Source: Eurosta solidaginis (lineage: Eukaryota > Arthropoda > Insecta > Diptera > Tephritidae). From it: a stretch of DNA of 64,000 nucleotides. The first letter of the stretch is position 1. Every line of letters starts with the position of its first letter. The stretch spans positions 363,461,739-363,525,738 of the forward strand of contig NC_090319.1 in the NCBI RefSeq assembly GCF_040869045.1, read 5' to 3'. Under the pieces are notes generated by a model. It was not told where the DNA came from and ran no database searches. It worked only from the letters and a program-made list of their open reading frames with translations. This document shows positions 53,770 through 64,000 of this stretch, one piece after another. A program made the translations under genes and the position numbers.

Positions 53770-54850
53770 CGCAGTTTATTTTTGATGTGCATACTCGAGA
53801 GGCTCTCTAAGGTTTTCAGGAGAAAGACGCAAGGTGGATAGGCTTGAAGTCATAAAGCTTTGCATCCTAATGCCTTTTTCCTTTGGGTCTGGAGATTATC
53901 CTTACATCAAACCATCTTTCTGAAATGTGGCTGAGCCTTAAACATGCCTAATAAATTCAGTCATCATAGGACAAAGAATGCCACTTGCCATTTATACTGC
54001 AGCAGGAAAAATATGATCAGGCCCCGGAGATCCAAATGGGTCGAATGATTTGATGGTGCATACGAAAGTTTTCAGTGGGAAAATATGCCCTATGAAGTGG
54101 TTACTAACCGTTAGCTTTGCAGCTGTTGGTGATTCAGTAGAAGAGCCTGTGGTGTTTTGTAATTCGGCATGCGTACCCATTACAACTTCTAACATTTCTC
54201 TGTTGTTGTTGTTGTTGTTGTAGCGATAAGGTTACTCCCCGAATGCTTTGGGGAGTGTTATCGATGTGATGGTCCTTTGCCGGATACAGATCCGGTACGC
54301 TCCGGTAACACAGCACCATTAAGGTACTAGCCCGACCATCTCGGGAACAATTTGTATGGCCACATTAAACCTTCAGGCCATCCCTTCCTCCATACTCCCA
54401 AGTTCCATGAGGAGCTTGGGATCGCCAGAGCCTCGGCAGTTAATGAAACAGAATTCGCCATGGATAGGAGAGGTTGACAATTAGGTTTGCAGAAGCTATA
54501 TATAGCGCTAGCAACCTGAAACTGTTCCGCTACACAACCCCTTGAATCTGGTATTTTAGTCGCCTCTTAAGCAAAGCATCGCCGCTCTGTAGCTCTGCTT
54601 CCAACGTGCTTCTGTTTTCTCAGTGTAGCTCGGTGCAGTTGGGATTTTTACGTGGCCGATTGGAATTCCAGTTTCCTTCTACAACATGTTTCGAACAGTT
54701 CTTTTGGCCTTTCTTGACTATCTTCTTGAACCTTTTTATGGCATCTTTGTAAGCTTGCCAACATCGGGCCACATCTGCTTGATTTAACAGCCACTTGCTG
54801 TTTTTCTGGAGCGAGTAAAACTCCGAACTGCACCATGTTGGCTGGTTCAT
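53770..54850 (-). pseudogene. LINE reverse transcriptase fragment split by a SINE
   Basis: The 5' part (54620-54850) has DVARCWQAYKDAIKRFKKIV, the linker typical between endonuclease and RT. The 3' part (53770-54196) has IKSFDPFGSPGPDHIFPAAV and a decayed RPISL..FLLKTLE region. The SINE S5 (54197-54575) sits between them. The pieces carry stops and frameshifts. The LINE family is of the Loa/Jockey/R1 type; the exact clade is unclear. Confidence 0.75.
54197..54575 (-). mobile_element. SINE-like repeat S5
   Basis: (TTG)n TAGCGATAAGGTTACTCCCC, then ACCATCTCGGGAACAATTTG, GCCAGAGCCTCGGCAGTTAA and the family 5' region (GAATCTGGTATTTTAGTCGC). It interrupts the LINE polymerase above. Confidence 0.8.
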
Positions 54851-55775
54851 CGTGAATCAGGATAAGAGGCGTTAAAAGTAGAGTTATAAACTCTATGAGT
54901 GCGTGTACAGTTTCGTTAATTCTGGTGATGAGTTGATCTCTACGCGGAAATCTGACTAATTTTCAGAATATGCATGCGCGGGTTTCATCAGCTTTTAGCG
55001 GTAAATCAATCACCTATCGTTCTCATCTTTATAAAAATGGGACAACATGTTCGTTTCATGTTTCTGTAGGCTGCAAAACAAACAGAACCGACTAAAACAA
55101 ACAGAACCAAAATAGGAATCACAAATCTAAAGAGAATCGAAGTTCCGTAACATCCCTAAAGCACTTTACTACTTTCCAGGCTTTTGCGCTTATTGTGTGG
55201 TCCTTTGGCTTGGCCGAACGTTCCTACTTACAAACTTCACCACATATAATATTCGTAGTTGGAAAAAGTATTGAAATTACGACCAGCCACATTGGCCATC
55301 ACAGCAAAACGTAAACCAATTACATTTTATTACAACAATAACACAAACAGTCGCGAGTGAAAAGAAAATAAGCTTTATTGTAGTATGTGGACAATGTTTT
55401 GGTGGCACTGGTCCAGTTGGCCAATTGTCCAAATAAATTCTAAATATCTTTTTTCCCAAGCTTTTTGAATATTTAAGAAATATGTCCGCTGAGTGCATTT
55501 GTGTGTGTGCCACATACATGTGGTTTGTTATTTTTTCATTATTAGCTCCTTTGCATATTCTCCTTTTGAGTTTTATTCCTCGTATTCTTTTATATTTTAA
55601 AGGTCAATCACCCTTTCTGTGGGTGGGGAGGCGTATATACATATGTACATTGAATGTTGTGTTACATCACTGCAGTTAAATCAAATATTTGAGGACTATC
55701 TAAGTATGGAAGCAAGTTTTAACATGGAAATCCTATGAGATCTCAATTCTGACGAATACGCTACCGCCAAGAACG
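54851..55775. other. Non-coding stretch, no gene seen
   Basis: No recognisable feature; only short ORFs. Confidence 0.5.
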
Positions 55776-55975
55776 TATCTTAATCGACATCGCAGCTTAG
55801 CAGCATAGGAAGGGGAAGCGATTGAGTTAAGAAGAGGCAGCTGGAGGAAGACTTGACCCCCCTTGGTGCTCCCAATTGGCGTCCGTTATCGCGATACAGG
55901 GATACCTAGCATGACTTTATACGAAACGGCCAAAGTCGTTTAGGCGGCTATGTGCCAATTAATGATGATAATAAA
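55776..55975 (+). mobile_element. LINE E 3' fragment, plus orientation
   Basis: GAAGACTTGACCCCCCTTGG and GCTCCCAATTGGCGTCCG, then the family 3' end CGTTTAGGCGGCTATGTGCC and a tail AATTAATGATGATAATAAAG. It resembles 3975-4080 reversed. Confidence 0.7.
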
Positions 55976-56029
55976 GTGGTCATCCGGATATGCGCTGATT
56001 CTGTGGTTGGAGAAGGAGATACTTATTCT

Positions 56030-56850
56030 TCTTCTTATATCAGTGCATCGCTCCATCCAAGAGGTGCGATTACTTACAAACTGTTACGGATATGATCTGA
56101 TGGAAGTCAAAGGAAACTTGCATTTCCAATTGTGTTGAACCAAAGAGATATAGGGGTTAGAGTCGTGGGATCCACGTTAAAGTTGACATATATTTCTTAT
56201 ATCGGGGTTTACTATAGGTAAGGTATTGGACTCTGAGAACGGAGTTATCCGCCAATTATCAGCACACGATTTTCAAGACTCTTTGTGGATGAGTCTGACA
56301 TTCCGGTTAAAACGCGTGAACTCTTTTTTTAGGTTATCTCTTCTTAGTGGTTGTGGAGATGTCTTGTTACAATGCTGAGAGACGTGGACCCATGAACCAG
56401 CAAATATGCCTAGGTTTCAGGAAATTCAACAGAAACTGTGGGTTCAGCATATCATTTCTCTCCTTTGTATGGAATGTTCCCGCTTTATTGTGCAGATGAT
56501 ATTCTGTCGTCGCAGGAGGACATCCCGTAGCAGCTCTGAGCACAGTGTTGTGACAGGCGCTCAGCTTCATCCAGCTTGTTTCCATCCAACTCGGTGACAA
56601 TATCGGTGACGCGCGGCACATCAGCGATAGGCCAATCGCTTTATAAGTAGATATCAGCATTTCTTTTTTCTTGCCCCAAGTGTTGCCAGCAAGCGACCAG
56701 AGTATTTTGTTACTGGTCTGAACTTTGAGTACAAGTGCATTTGCATGATCATGAAAATGTAGGTCATTAACGTACGTCACACCCAGTATTTTTGGGTGCC
56801 GTACAGTCGGTAGCATAGACGTGATGTTATTTAGTTTTAGAGCATAGCTG
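56030..56850 (-). mobile_element. LINE C fragment (RT thumb to 3' end)
   Basis: It gives RHPKILGVTYVNDLHFHDHA, NTWGKKKEMLISTYKAIGLS and KERNDMLNPQFLLNFLKPRH, the same region as 38300-38900. The 3' UTR (CATCGCTCCATCCAAGAGGT) is diverged. It is one of the better-preserved copies but is truncated. Confidence 0.8.
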
Positions 56851-58134
56851 ATCTATGAAAGAGCCAGCCCCTGTGCCAACGTCTATGAAAAAGGCCGAGT
56901 GATGACCAATAGCAGTAATAGATTACAAACAGTGACTAAATGAACTGACATCTGTGCGCACTACACTGGTTGTGTGGGCCTCAAGTCACAGTGATAAATC
57001 TGGGAATTATGCTGCTAGTGAACCTCTTCTATTGTGCAAATACTTGCTCTTGTATGTTTTTGACGAAAAAGCCAGATGGGCAATGGGACCCACATGTGAG
57101 GCTGTGCGAAGCTGGCACCTCAAAATGCGTTTTTTAAATCAGATATATATGGTTCGTTTGCACAAGACGGGACTATACTGAAAACTCTTAAAATCCCAAA
57201 AAAGATTGCAGTCGAAGATGAAAAGTTTGGATAGGTGTCTGAACAAGCACTTCATCGACAAAATTAGATGGACAAACTAGTTCAACTTTTTCCATATCTA
57301 ATGGTAGAAGAGCACTCATTGGCCAGCAGGTCTAAGGATTAAATCAACCTAAACTTATATCATTTGGTGAATATAATCGCATTTCTGGCCAATTCTAAAC
57401 ATATCTCCTATTTGTGATCTTCAAAAATGATATAACTAATCTTAAAAGTAAATAATAAAAATAGACCTCATAAACTTGTGTACTTCTTAGTAAACTTTAA
57501 GTGTTAAGAAGGCGTCACCTACAAATATATGGTGCTAATGATGAAAATCCATTATAAATCCTCACTCACACGCCCATGTGACATTAGCAGTTATTTTGTG
57601 TGTTGTATATGTGCCACAGATTGTTGAAACACCAATTTTCCACGTTCATGCATATGCATATCTACTTACATACACAAACATACATATGTACATGCGTACT
57701 AACACTCCTTGATATGTTCATATATTAGTACCTCCCATAGATGTGTGACTTGAACTAAGCATGTAGATATTCACTAGCTAACAAATCCATCGCTGACAAA
57801 GGTCGTACCATTGCAGTTGTTTTCCATCATAGCTAAAGCGACAAAGCGTGCATAGCGCGAAAGTCGGTGAACCGTAAAAGTAATAGCTTTGGTGCAGTGG
57901 CAATTTCCTCGGAGATAGATAAACAATTGCAGTATCAAAGTTGCATATACGTATAAACATGTACTTATATACATACACACATACGTTCGTACATATATAC
58001 ATTCGTAAATCATAAAGTGTTAGGCAAATGAATAGCAGGATTATAGCAGAAATACTACAATTGGGAGTTCCAAGTGTTGATACTCACACTCATACATATG
58101 CAAATATTGAATTCAACTGCATAGAAGTACTATA
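56851..58134. other. 5' flank of the pickpocket gene with LINE scraps
   Basis: 56954-57181 (VWASSHSDKSGNYAASEPLL, GPTCEAV) looks like a decayed RNase H tail of a LINE; this is weak. The rest is non-coding, with ACATACATA-type microsatellites near 57650 and 57960. Confidence 0.45.
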
Positions 58135-61100
58135 ATGAAGTCCACATCGAGCGCCATTTGGTGGATCAAAGATCCAAAACAAACACCACAATGGGCAGAA
58201 AAAAAGCGAAAGCAATCAGTTGGTGCCACATTTAGTCGCGACATGGCAGATCTATTTCGTAATATATCGATGCATGCTTATAGCAAACTTGTGGACAATA
58301 CATTGAATTTGTGGGAGAAGTGAGTATATACCTATGTATGCATGTGTATTCATTCATCGCAGTCAACCAAGCAAGCAAGCAAGTAAATTGATAATGCATT
58401 CAAGATACCCGTAATGTTATATGTATGTAAGAGTGTGTGATTGAGAAGTGGGAATGTTGCTCATACGCAACGTCTGACATTTGCAAATTTGTTTAACACT
58501 GATAGATGAGATATATGTATTTGTGTCTTTAACAGCATATACTTACATATGTATAGTGTGCAATATACATATATTAATTCGGGTCGAACAAAATTGCAAA
58601 AGATCGCCCCTAAAGCGTTTGTTGAGAGAGTCTCAGAACAAACACATTTTTTAGTCTGCTAAATACTGTTGTTGTTGTTGTTGTTGTAGTGAAAAGGACA
58701 CTCCCCAAAGTCCTTGGAGACTGTTATCGATGTTTATGGTCCTTTGTCGGATACAGATTCAGTACGTTCCGGTAATAAGCACCATTAAAGGACTAGCCCC
58801 ACCATCTCGGGAACGATTTGGTATGACAACATGAATCTTCTAGGCCATACCGCCCTCTCACCGCCTAGATCGATGAGGAACCTGGGGTTGCCAGAGCCTC
58901 GGCTGTTAAAGAAACAGGATTCGCCACGGGTAAAAAAAAAAAAATAAAATAAATGTAAGGCGCGATAACCTTCGAAGAGATCTAAGGCCGAGCTTCTCTT
59001 GCAATTTGCGTCGTGCTCCTCTTGATGTTTCCCTACAAATTGGCCGGACGGGACCTACATGTTTTATGCCGACTCCGAACGGCATCTGCAAAGCAGATGA
59101 GTTTTCACTGAGAGCTTTTCATGGCAGAAATACAATCGGAGCGCTTGCCAGACACTGCCGAGCGGCGACCCCGCTTAGAAAAATTTTCTTCTAATTGAAA
59201 AATCTTATTTCTAAAATTTTGATGTTGCTTTGCCCGGAAGTTGAACCCAGGGCATACGGTGTGATAGGCGGAGCACGCTACCATCACACCACGGTGGTTC
59301 GCCACGGGTAAGTGAGGTTGACAATTAGGTTTGAGAAGCTATATATTGCGCTGGCAACCCCTTGAAAGGGCTACTCCACACAATCCCTTGAATCAATTTG
59401 GAATTTTAGTTGCCTCTTACGATAGGCATACCTGCCGCGGGTCGGGTATATTCTAAGCTAAACCCAACGCACAGGGGACGCTAAATACTGTCGCAATTGT
59501 CTTTGATGTGAAAACATCCATTGTCACGGTATGTGGGAGTCCAGAATATTTGAGAAAAGCGTTAGCGTAGTCTTTAGACGTGGTATGTTATAAGGGGAAT
59601 ATAGAATGTAAGCGTAGGGGTAGTTTGTGGGACTTGTATGCTGGATGGTGAAACACTGAATATAAGCGTACGCTGTAGCGTTATATGGGAACAATATGCG
59701 GAAAGGAAGCAAGAAAAGAAGGGGATAGGAGAGGAAAGATGACAAGTCAAAAGCGAAACCAAAACCGGATCGCATGTTATCAGCTTGTTATGGAAGTGTT
59801 AACGGTTTGTTATCGATGAGCAATCGGCTTGTTTTGGGTGTGTTATCGACGAGCTCATCTAGAGCTACAGATTTGTATCTATATGTTATAAATTTGCTAT
59901 CGATAACAAAGGTTATCAATTAGTTTTTGATTTTTTATATACCAGTTATCGCTTTGTTATCGAAAAATCGACTAACTTTTTATCAAAGAGTTATCGATAT
60001 GTTACAAACAAATTTCGGCCAAAATTTATCGATGTTTTATCGAAAAGTAATTGATTTACTATCGAAAAGTTTTCGATTATATGTATATCGAAAAGTTGCA
60101 GGTAGATTACAAAAAAGTCGTCGTGTTATTCGAGTGTCACCGATTAGTAACTTTCCGATTTGTTATCGAAAATTTACCAATTTGTTTTCGACGGCTTATG
60201 GTTTTGTTATGGAACAGATACCGATAAAACTTAAATATAAAATCGAGATGACATAGCCCGAGCGGGTTAGGGGGCTTAGAATATACCCGCGGTAGGTATG
60301 CCTGTTATAAGAGGCGACTAAAATACCTAACAAATCGTTCCCGAGATGGTCGGGCTTGTACCTTTATGGAGCTTGATACATCGATAATACTCCCCAAGAC
60401 TTTCGGAGAGTGTCCTTATCGCTACAACAACAGTGAATGTCTTCTCATAAAGGCCGAAATATTGTGTTTGATGAAGTTGCCTCTGTTGCGGTCTTCTTTC
60501 AACTCCTGAGGGAGATGTAGTTACGTTACTTGGAATTTAGGTATTCAATTTTTAAACCTAAAAAGTCATTTTTTGGCCTTGATAAGCGCTTTGTTTAATT
60601 CGAGTAGCGTCTCCAGATTTCTCGGAGCTCCGGTCCACAATCTAACGCAGCTTCAATCTTCGATATATTGATATCATCGGCCTTTGATCTGGACGTTTTT
60701 ACTTATTTACAATGGGGAACGGATATATGACACTCAATAATATTTTTAAATGTGATGCCCACCCAACTCTTCTAACATTAACTCCAACGGCCCAACCCTA
60801 CTGAAACAGCAAGATTCTCTGGACTTCCGTTAGGGGAATTCGCTGAAAACTTATGGGGGGTTGCACCTAATAGATAAGGCGAATCATTTTTAATATAACA
60901 GGCATATGAAGGAGTCGGTGTCGCATTGTCTGAGGTTTTTGGGAGTGGAGAGTCTCGAAAGAGAAGAAATACAGGCTACAGAATTCTCGTTCTTACATAC
61001 AAGGTTTTTAAAAGATGGGAAGCTCACACAGGGTTTTAGCATCGCAGTTTTCATGGAAGCATTCCAAATCGCTTCTGATTTGGGAGCAAGAACTTCAGTA

Positions 61101-63935
61101 TCCAGGAGATACAGATAACAGGGTAGCCATTTTCGGCTCAGGATAAATAATATCAAGCAAGTATCATTTATTTGGTTGAAGGGGCATCGTAATAAACAGG
61201 GGGAACGGAATGATCGAATCATCATGAAGTATCCAAAGAAGTTCATTTATACCAGCACTAAGAGTCCCCAGAGTCCAACTTTTTTATACCAGCTAAAAAG
61301 TTATGTACTCTGACGAATGTTATCAAGTATTGCACATCTCTATAAAATTCCAAAACTCCTGCCATTTGCTAAAGAAAGCTACTACAACAAAAACGGCACG
61401 TAAGCACAAGATAACGACAGCTACATACATATATATATGCAGGGATAAGTCGAGGAGAAGGAAACGGAATCAGCTATCGTTGTATGAAGGTAGAACACTC
61501 GCATACCATGCCGATGGTCCTAAGTTCAAGTCGTATTAACAGCAACCACCAAATACATTAGACACAGGTTTTTCAAGCGGAATTACCCCTCGTTGGTGAT
61601 TCGAAAAAAAATGTGTGTGTTGTCCGCATAATATTTATAAGTCCCATCCTGGTTTTTGATAAGAAATGGTTAATAGGTAGGATGACGCAAATTGGAAGAG
61701 TAGTTCGGCTAAATCTCATCGGGGATATAAATTATAAATGGGATGCGAAAACAGGTTGTCATTAAAAGTCAGGTTAAAGCATTTTATTTGTATAGGTTAT
61801 TTTCCTTTACTTATTTGACAATTTAGTGTGACGAACCGGTAAAAAATAGCGATGAATTACCAAAACCTGGTTGTTACAGGTAAAAAAAGGGTCAGAACAG
61901 TATTAGGAAGTATTAAATTTAAATCAACTATTAGTGAACCTTAAAGGGCACCCTCCGATGATCCTGCAATGACGATAGCACGAATATTGACGCAAATACC
62001 CAGCACTTTGGCCTGTATTTTACTCTTTCCATTTGTCTCTCTTTCTTCGAACTCAACGGCAAACGTTTTCCACCTGGTCCCTCCAGCGGGGTGGGGCCGC
62101 CCTCTTCCACTTCCACAGGCGGCTTCCGATAAAATTGCTTTCATAGCCGGAGCATTATTTTTTCATTCGTAGAACATGGTCCACAGCGTATGCGCCGTGT
62201 CTTAATTCGCTGGAGTCTTTTTGCATGTGCTGAAGAATATATTCTCTATACTAAAAGGACAAAAAGTATTTTAATAGTCCACCCTAATGTATATGCATTA
62301 CTTGCACTGTATATTTGCAGATTAATTTGGTTGACTCTGCATATGACAACGATGTGCGTACTGCTGATAGTGTTGTCTTTGATTTGGGAGCAATTCGTCT
62401 CACAGTATATTGTCATCTCCCTACACAATCCATTGTATCCTGTTGAATTAGTGAGATTTCCATCCATTTCGATCTGTCCGAACAATAGAATATCATATCA
62501 AGCGGCATTGGCACACGCAAAAGAGCTGTAAGTTTGTAATTTCAATTATTATTGGAATTAAGTTAACACACACATAACATATACAATCGGAACAATTTAA
62601 ATTAGGGATGTGGCGAATATTAACAGATGGGACTCTTGCGCAAGAAGTTTAGCATTCGCACTGGCTCAAGTCCAAATAACTATAGAATGTCCTAAAGAAA
62701 TGTGCTTACGGCTCGGCATAAGTCTCCTCGGAGCCATATCGTGCCTGGTTTTTGGTTTTTATACCTTTCATGAGCGTGAAATGGTATGCTAGGCTTGTTC
62801 CGATTCTCGAAAATTGTAAGTCCTCAAAAGAGATGAGAAAGACCCATGCAGCGAAAATTTAAAAGTGCCAATATTAGTATATAGATCGCGCTTGTAATGC
62901 GTAGTTTCCCGTTTCTCATGAGCATACATACATCTACTCAGTCAGCAACGCATAAAGCTACATCACAAATCTAATCTGACGAGGCTATTAATAACAATAC
63001 TTCTGCTTTGAAGCGGTTATACAACGGAAGCCCAAAACTAGAAACGTTAAACTTATAAACATGCAGAGCTTTTATAACGCTGGTTTGGTTTTTCAGCTCC
63101 AAATATCTTTTTTTTTCATTTGGCTTAACAAATTCGAAAATGTTTTCAGCAGATTTTTTCACTACATTTTTCACTGAGAGTAAAGATCTACTGATTTAAA
63201 CACATACTTAACTATAAAATAATTCATATCTCATTTATCATTTATTCGTCATCCTCTTCAAACTACCTCCTACCCTGTCAAAATTTCCGATTCTGGTTTC
63301 TATTCCGATTCCGACATAACAAATTCATAGGGTCCGATTCCGGTTTCGGTAAACTCACTTCCGTTACATCTCTCATATGTGGTGATAACAACTAGAAATG
63401 TGAGAAGCAGCAGCAGAGAGAAATCAGCTTACAAGTTGTACACAATGATCTCTTGAAAACACTTGACATTCGCATCGCCATTGCCAAATACCAAAAATTC
63501 CATATTCGCAACATCCCTCATTTACGCTAAACTAATTGACATTGGAACGAGGGTTTAGGAATGAAGAATTTACATATACTTACGTATAAATAGCCTATAT
63601 CATGTGATGATCTTTCCACACTTGTACTCGATGTCAAGGTGCTGGGCTATTCATGATCAAACTCAAATGCACTAAAATATTTTATAAGTAAAATTGATAT
63701 TTACATTTATTTGTTTCTTTAAAATATCAATCTTGTACTTTTTAGCAGCGAAAAGGATCCGAAGGAGCGCAGCGTTGAATATTTCATGGGACATTTAAAA
63801 TATCTTATTGATTTGTATCCACAATTTAATCGAATCGGCTACACTGAAGATTACACAGATTTTCAAAAATTTCTGGACTCTTACGATACATTTGACAACG
63901 AGACTTTCTTTAATACGCGTAGGATAGCGCAAATG
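58135..63935 (+). CDS. Pickpocket-family DEG/ENaC channel, 5' part (runs off the window)
   Basis: Exons: 58135-58319 (start ATG), 62321-62527, 63746-63935; phases join (GT/AG at each). Exon 1 encodes the cytoplasmic N-terminus. Exon 2 has transmembrane helix 1 (HMTTMCVLLIVLSLIWEQFV) and the conserved post-TM1 motif VRFPSISICPNN. Exon 3 begins LSEKDPKERSVEYFMGHLKYL, the usual ppk start of the finger/knuckle region. ENaC family members carry a His-Gly gating motif before TM1; here it reads SMHAYSKLVD, so Gly is Ala. The final boundary is uncertain: reading could run past 63935 to about 63956. The protein should be a cation channel subunit. The ppk paralog is unknown because the C-terminal half is missing. 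Confidence 0.88.
58667..59490 (-). mobile_element. SINE-like repeat S6, interrupted by a tRNA-derived SINE
   Basis: The left part 58667-58933 reads TTGTTGTTGTTGTTGTAG, CTCCCCAAAGTCCTTGGAGA and GCCAGAGCCTCGGCTGTTAA. The right part is 59298-59490 (GACAATTAGGTTTGAGAAGC, TGCCTCTTACGATAGGCATA, GCGGGTCGGGTATATTC). Within the first intron of the pickpocket gene. Confidence 0.8.
58934..59297 (-). mobile_element. tRNA-derived SINE inside S6, 14-bp target duplication
   Basis: TTCGCCACGGGTAA (58920-58933) is exactly repeated at 59298-59311. The minus strand begins with a tRNA-like head (box A TGATGGTAGCG, box B GGGTTCAACTTC). It continues with a non-coding body and ends with a T-rich tail (CATTTATTTTATTTTTTT). 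It is a pol III-type retroelement that inserted into the older S6. Confidence 0.85.
59780..60245. repeat. Degenerate TTATCGA-rich satellite in a ppk intron
   Basis: About 15 occurrences of TTATCGA or GTTATCGA, spaced roughly 20-40 bp apart (for example 59804, 59838, 59892, 59960, 59993, 60026, 60034, 60056, 60164). Unit length is not constant. TATCGATA/CGATA is the site of DREF and BEAF-32 in flies. Confidence 0.6.
60254..60434 (+). mobile_element. SINE-like repeat S7, internally deleted
   Basis: It has the family 5' start AGCCCGAGCGGGTTAGGGGG, CGGTAGGTATGCCTG and AAGAGGCGACTAAAATACC. It then jumps to ATCGTTCCCGAGATGGTCGG and ends ACTTTCGGAGAGTGTCC with TATCGCTACAACAACA. It shows both ends of the family. 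Confidence 0.75.
60735..61250 (+). mobile_element. LINE scraps in the ppk intron
   Basis: 60735-60900 is a LINE C 3' UTR remnant (GAAACAGCAAGATTCTCTGG, GACTTCCGTTAGGGGA). 60906-61250 seems to be a decayed RNase H region (VSFIWLKGHRNKQGERND); I am not sure of this. Confidence 0.45.
61251..61935. other. Intronic non-coding stretch
   Basis: No recognisable feature, part of the first intron of the pickpocket gene. Confidence 0.5.
61936..62236 (-). mobile_element. LINE E 3'-region fragment in the ppk intron
   Basis: The minus strand reads MKAILSEAACGSGRGRPHPA and further pieces of the E family tail (AACATGGTCCACAGCGTATG, TCTTAATTCGCTGGAG), as in 4180-4230. The 3' UTR part near 61940-62020 differs from copy 1. 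Confidence 0.65.
62528..63745 (+). other. Second intron of the pickpocket gene
   Basis: It starts GTAAGTTTG and ends TTGTACTTTTTAG. A 60-codon open stretch (62610-62792) has no known domain, though AG/GG at its start resembles an acceptor. I do not accept it as an exon. Confidence 0.6.
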
Positions 63936-64000
63936 GTATTATATTCATTTGGGATAAGTATATAATAAATATCATCATTTCAAACGAGCTTTCCCTCCGG

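Noticed and set aside
62610..62792. Possible extra pickpocket exon (60 codons)
   Set aside because: Phase could fit, but the peptide has no ENaC features, ends in a stop, and exon 2 joins exon 3 perfectly without it.
1..64000. CRISPR array, prokaryotic operon or defence system
   Set aside because: Spliced eukaryotic genes and retroelements throughout; no regularly spaced identical repeats with unique spacers.

Overview
This is nuclear DNA from a higher fly (Diptera, Brachycera). The spliced Greatwall kinase, the Kugelkern-like nuclear-envelope protein, the pickpocket-type DEG/ENaC channel and the dipteran transposon families support this. The repeat set makes me lean to a tephritid fruit fly, but that is inference. 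Three host genes lie on the + strand in a sea of transposons: a single-coding-exon Kugelkern-like gene (21269-23248), a complete ten-coding-exon greatwall kinase (43723-48155) and the 5' part of a pickpocket channel (58135 to beyond the right edge).

Left part (1-20.9 kb). A full-length Ty3/gypsy element (14-7362, minus strand, 715-bp LTRs, target duplication ATAC) has an intact SAP/zinc-knuckle gag. Its pol is broken by one in-frame stop and by a 738-bp insertion framed by an exact 182-bp direct duplication. After it come LINE scraps and four copies of a non-coding repeat family with covarying terminal hairpins. A Tc1/mariner relic is split by a hAT-like MITE with an 8-bp duplication. A hAT MITE nested in a repeat copy and a 637-bp foldback MITE also have 8-bp duplications.

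Middle (20.9-43 kb). The Kugelkern-like gene is followed by a perfect 34-bp-arm hairpin. Next is an apparently intact 412/mdg1-type retrotransposon (26075-34637, 535-bp LTRs with no difference noticed by eye, duplication GTCC) with open gag and pol. Its gag-pol overlap holds a textbook -1 frameshift signal and its leader a cluster of perfect stem-loops. Then come another hairpin-repeat copy, a small MITE, a LINE fragment, and a nearly full-length but broken LINE (37957-41930) whose ORF1 carries a 2A-like motif upstream of a zinc finger. Several SINE copies follow.

Right part (43-64 kb). greatwall has a 60-bp tandem duplication and a MITE in one intron. Behind it are a 5'-truncated LINE with an intact RNase H domain and a 12-bp target duplication, many LINE and SINE fragments, and the pickpocket gene. 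The first intron of that gene (4 kb) holds a SINE split by a tRNA-derived SINE with a 14-bp duplication, and a TTATCGA-rich degenerate satellite.

The three host genes are not an operon or a pathway: mitotic kinase, nuclear lamina protein and cation channel are unrelated neighbours. I found no tRNA or rRNA genes, no CRISPR and no bacterial-type system. The most informative parts are the nested insertions, the RNA signals of the two LTR elements, and the covarying hairpin repeat family.
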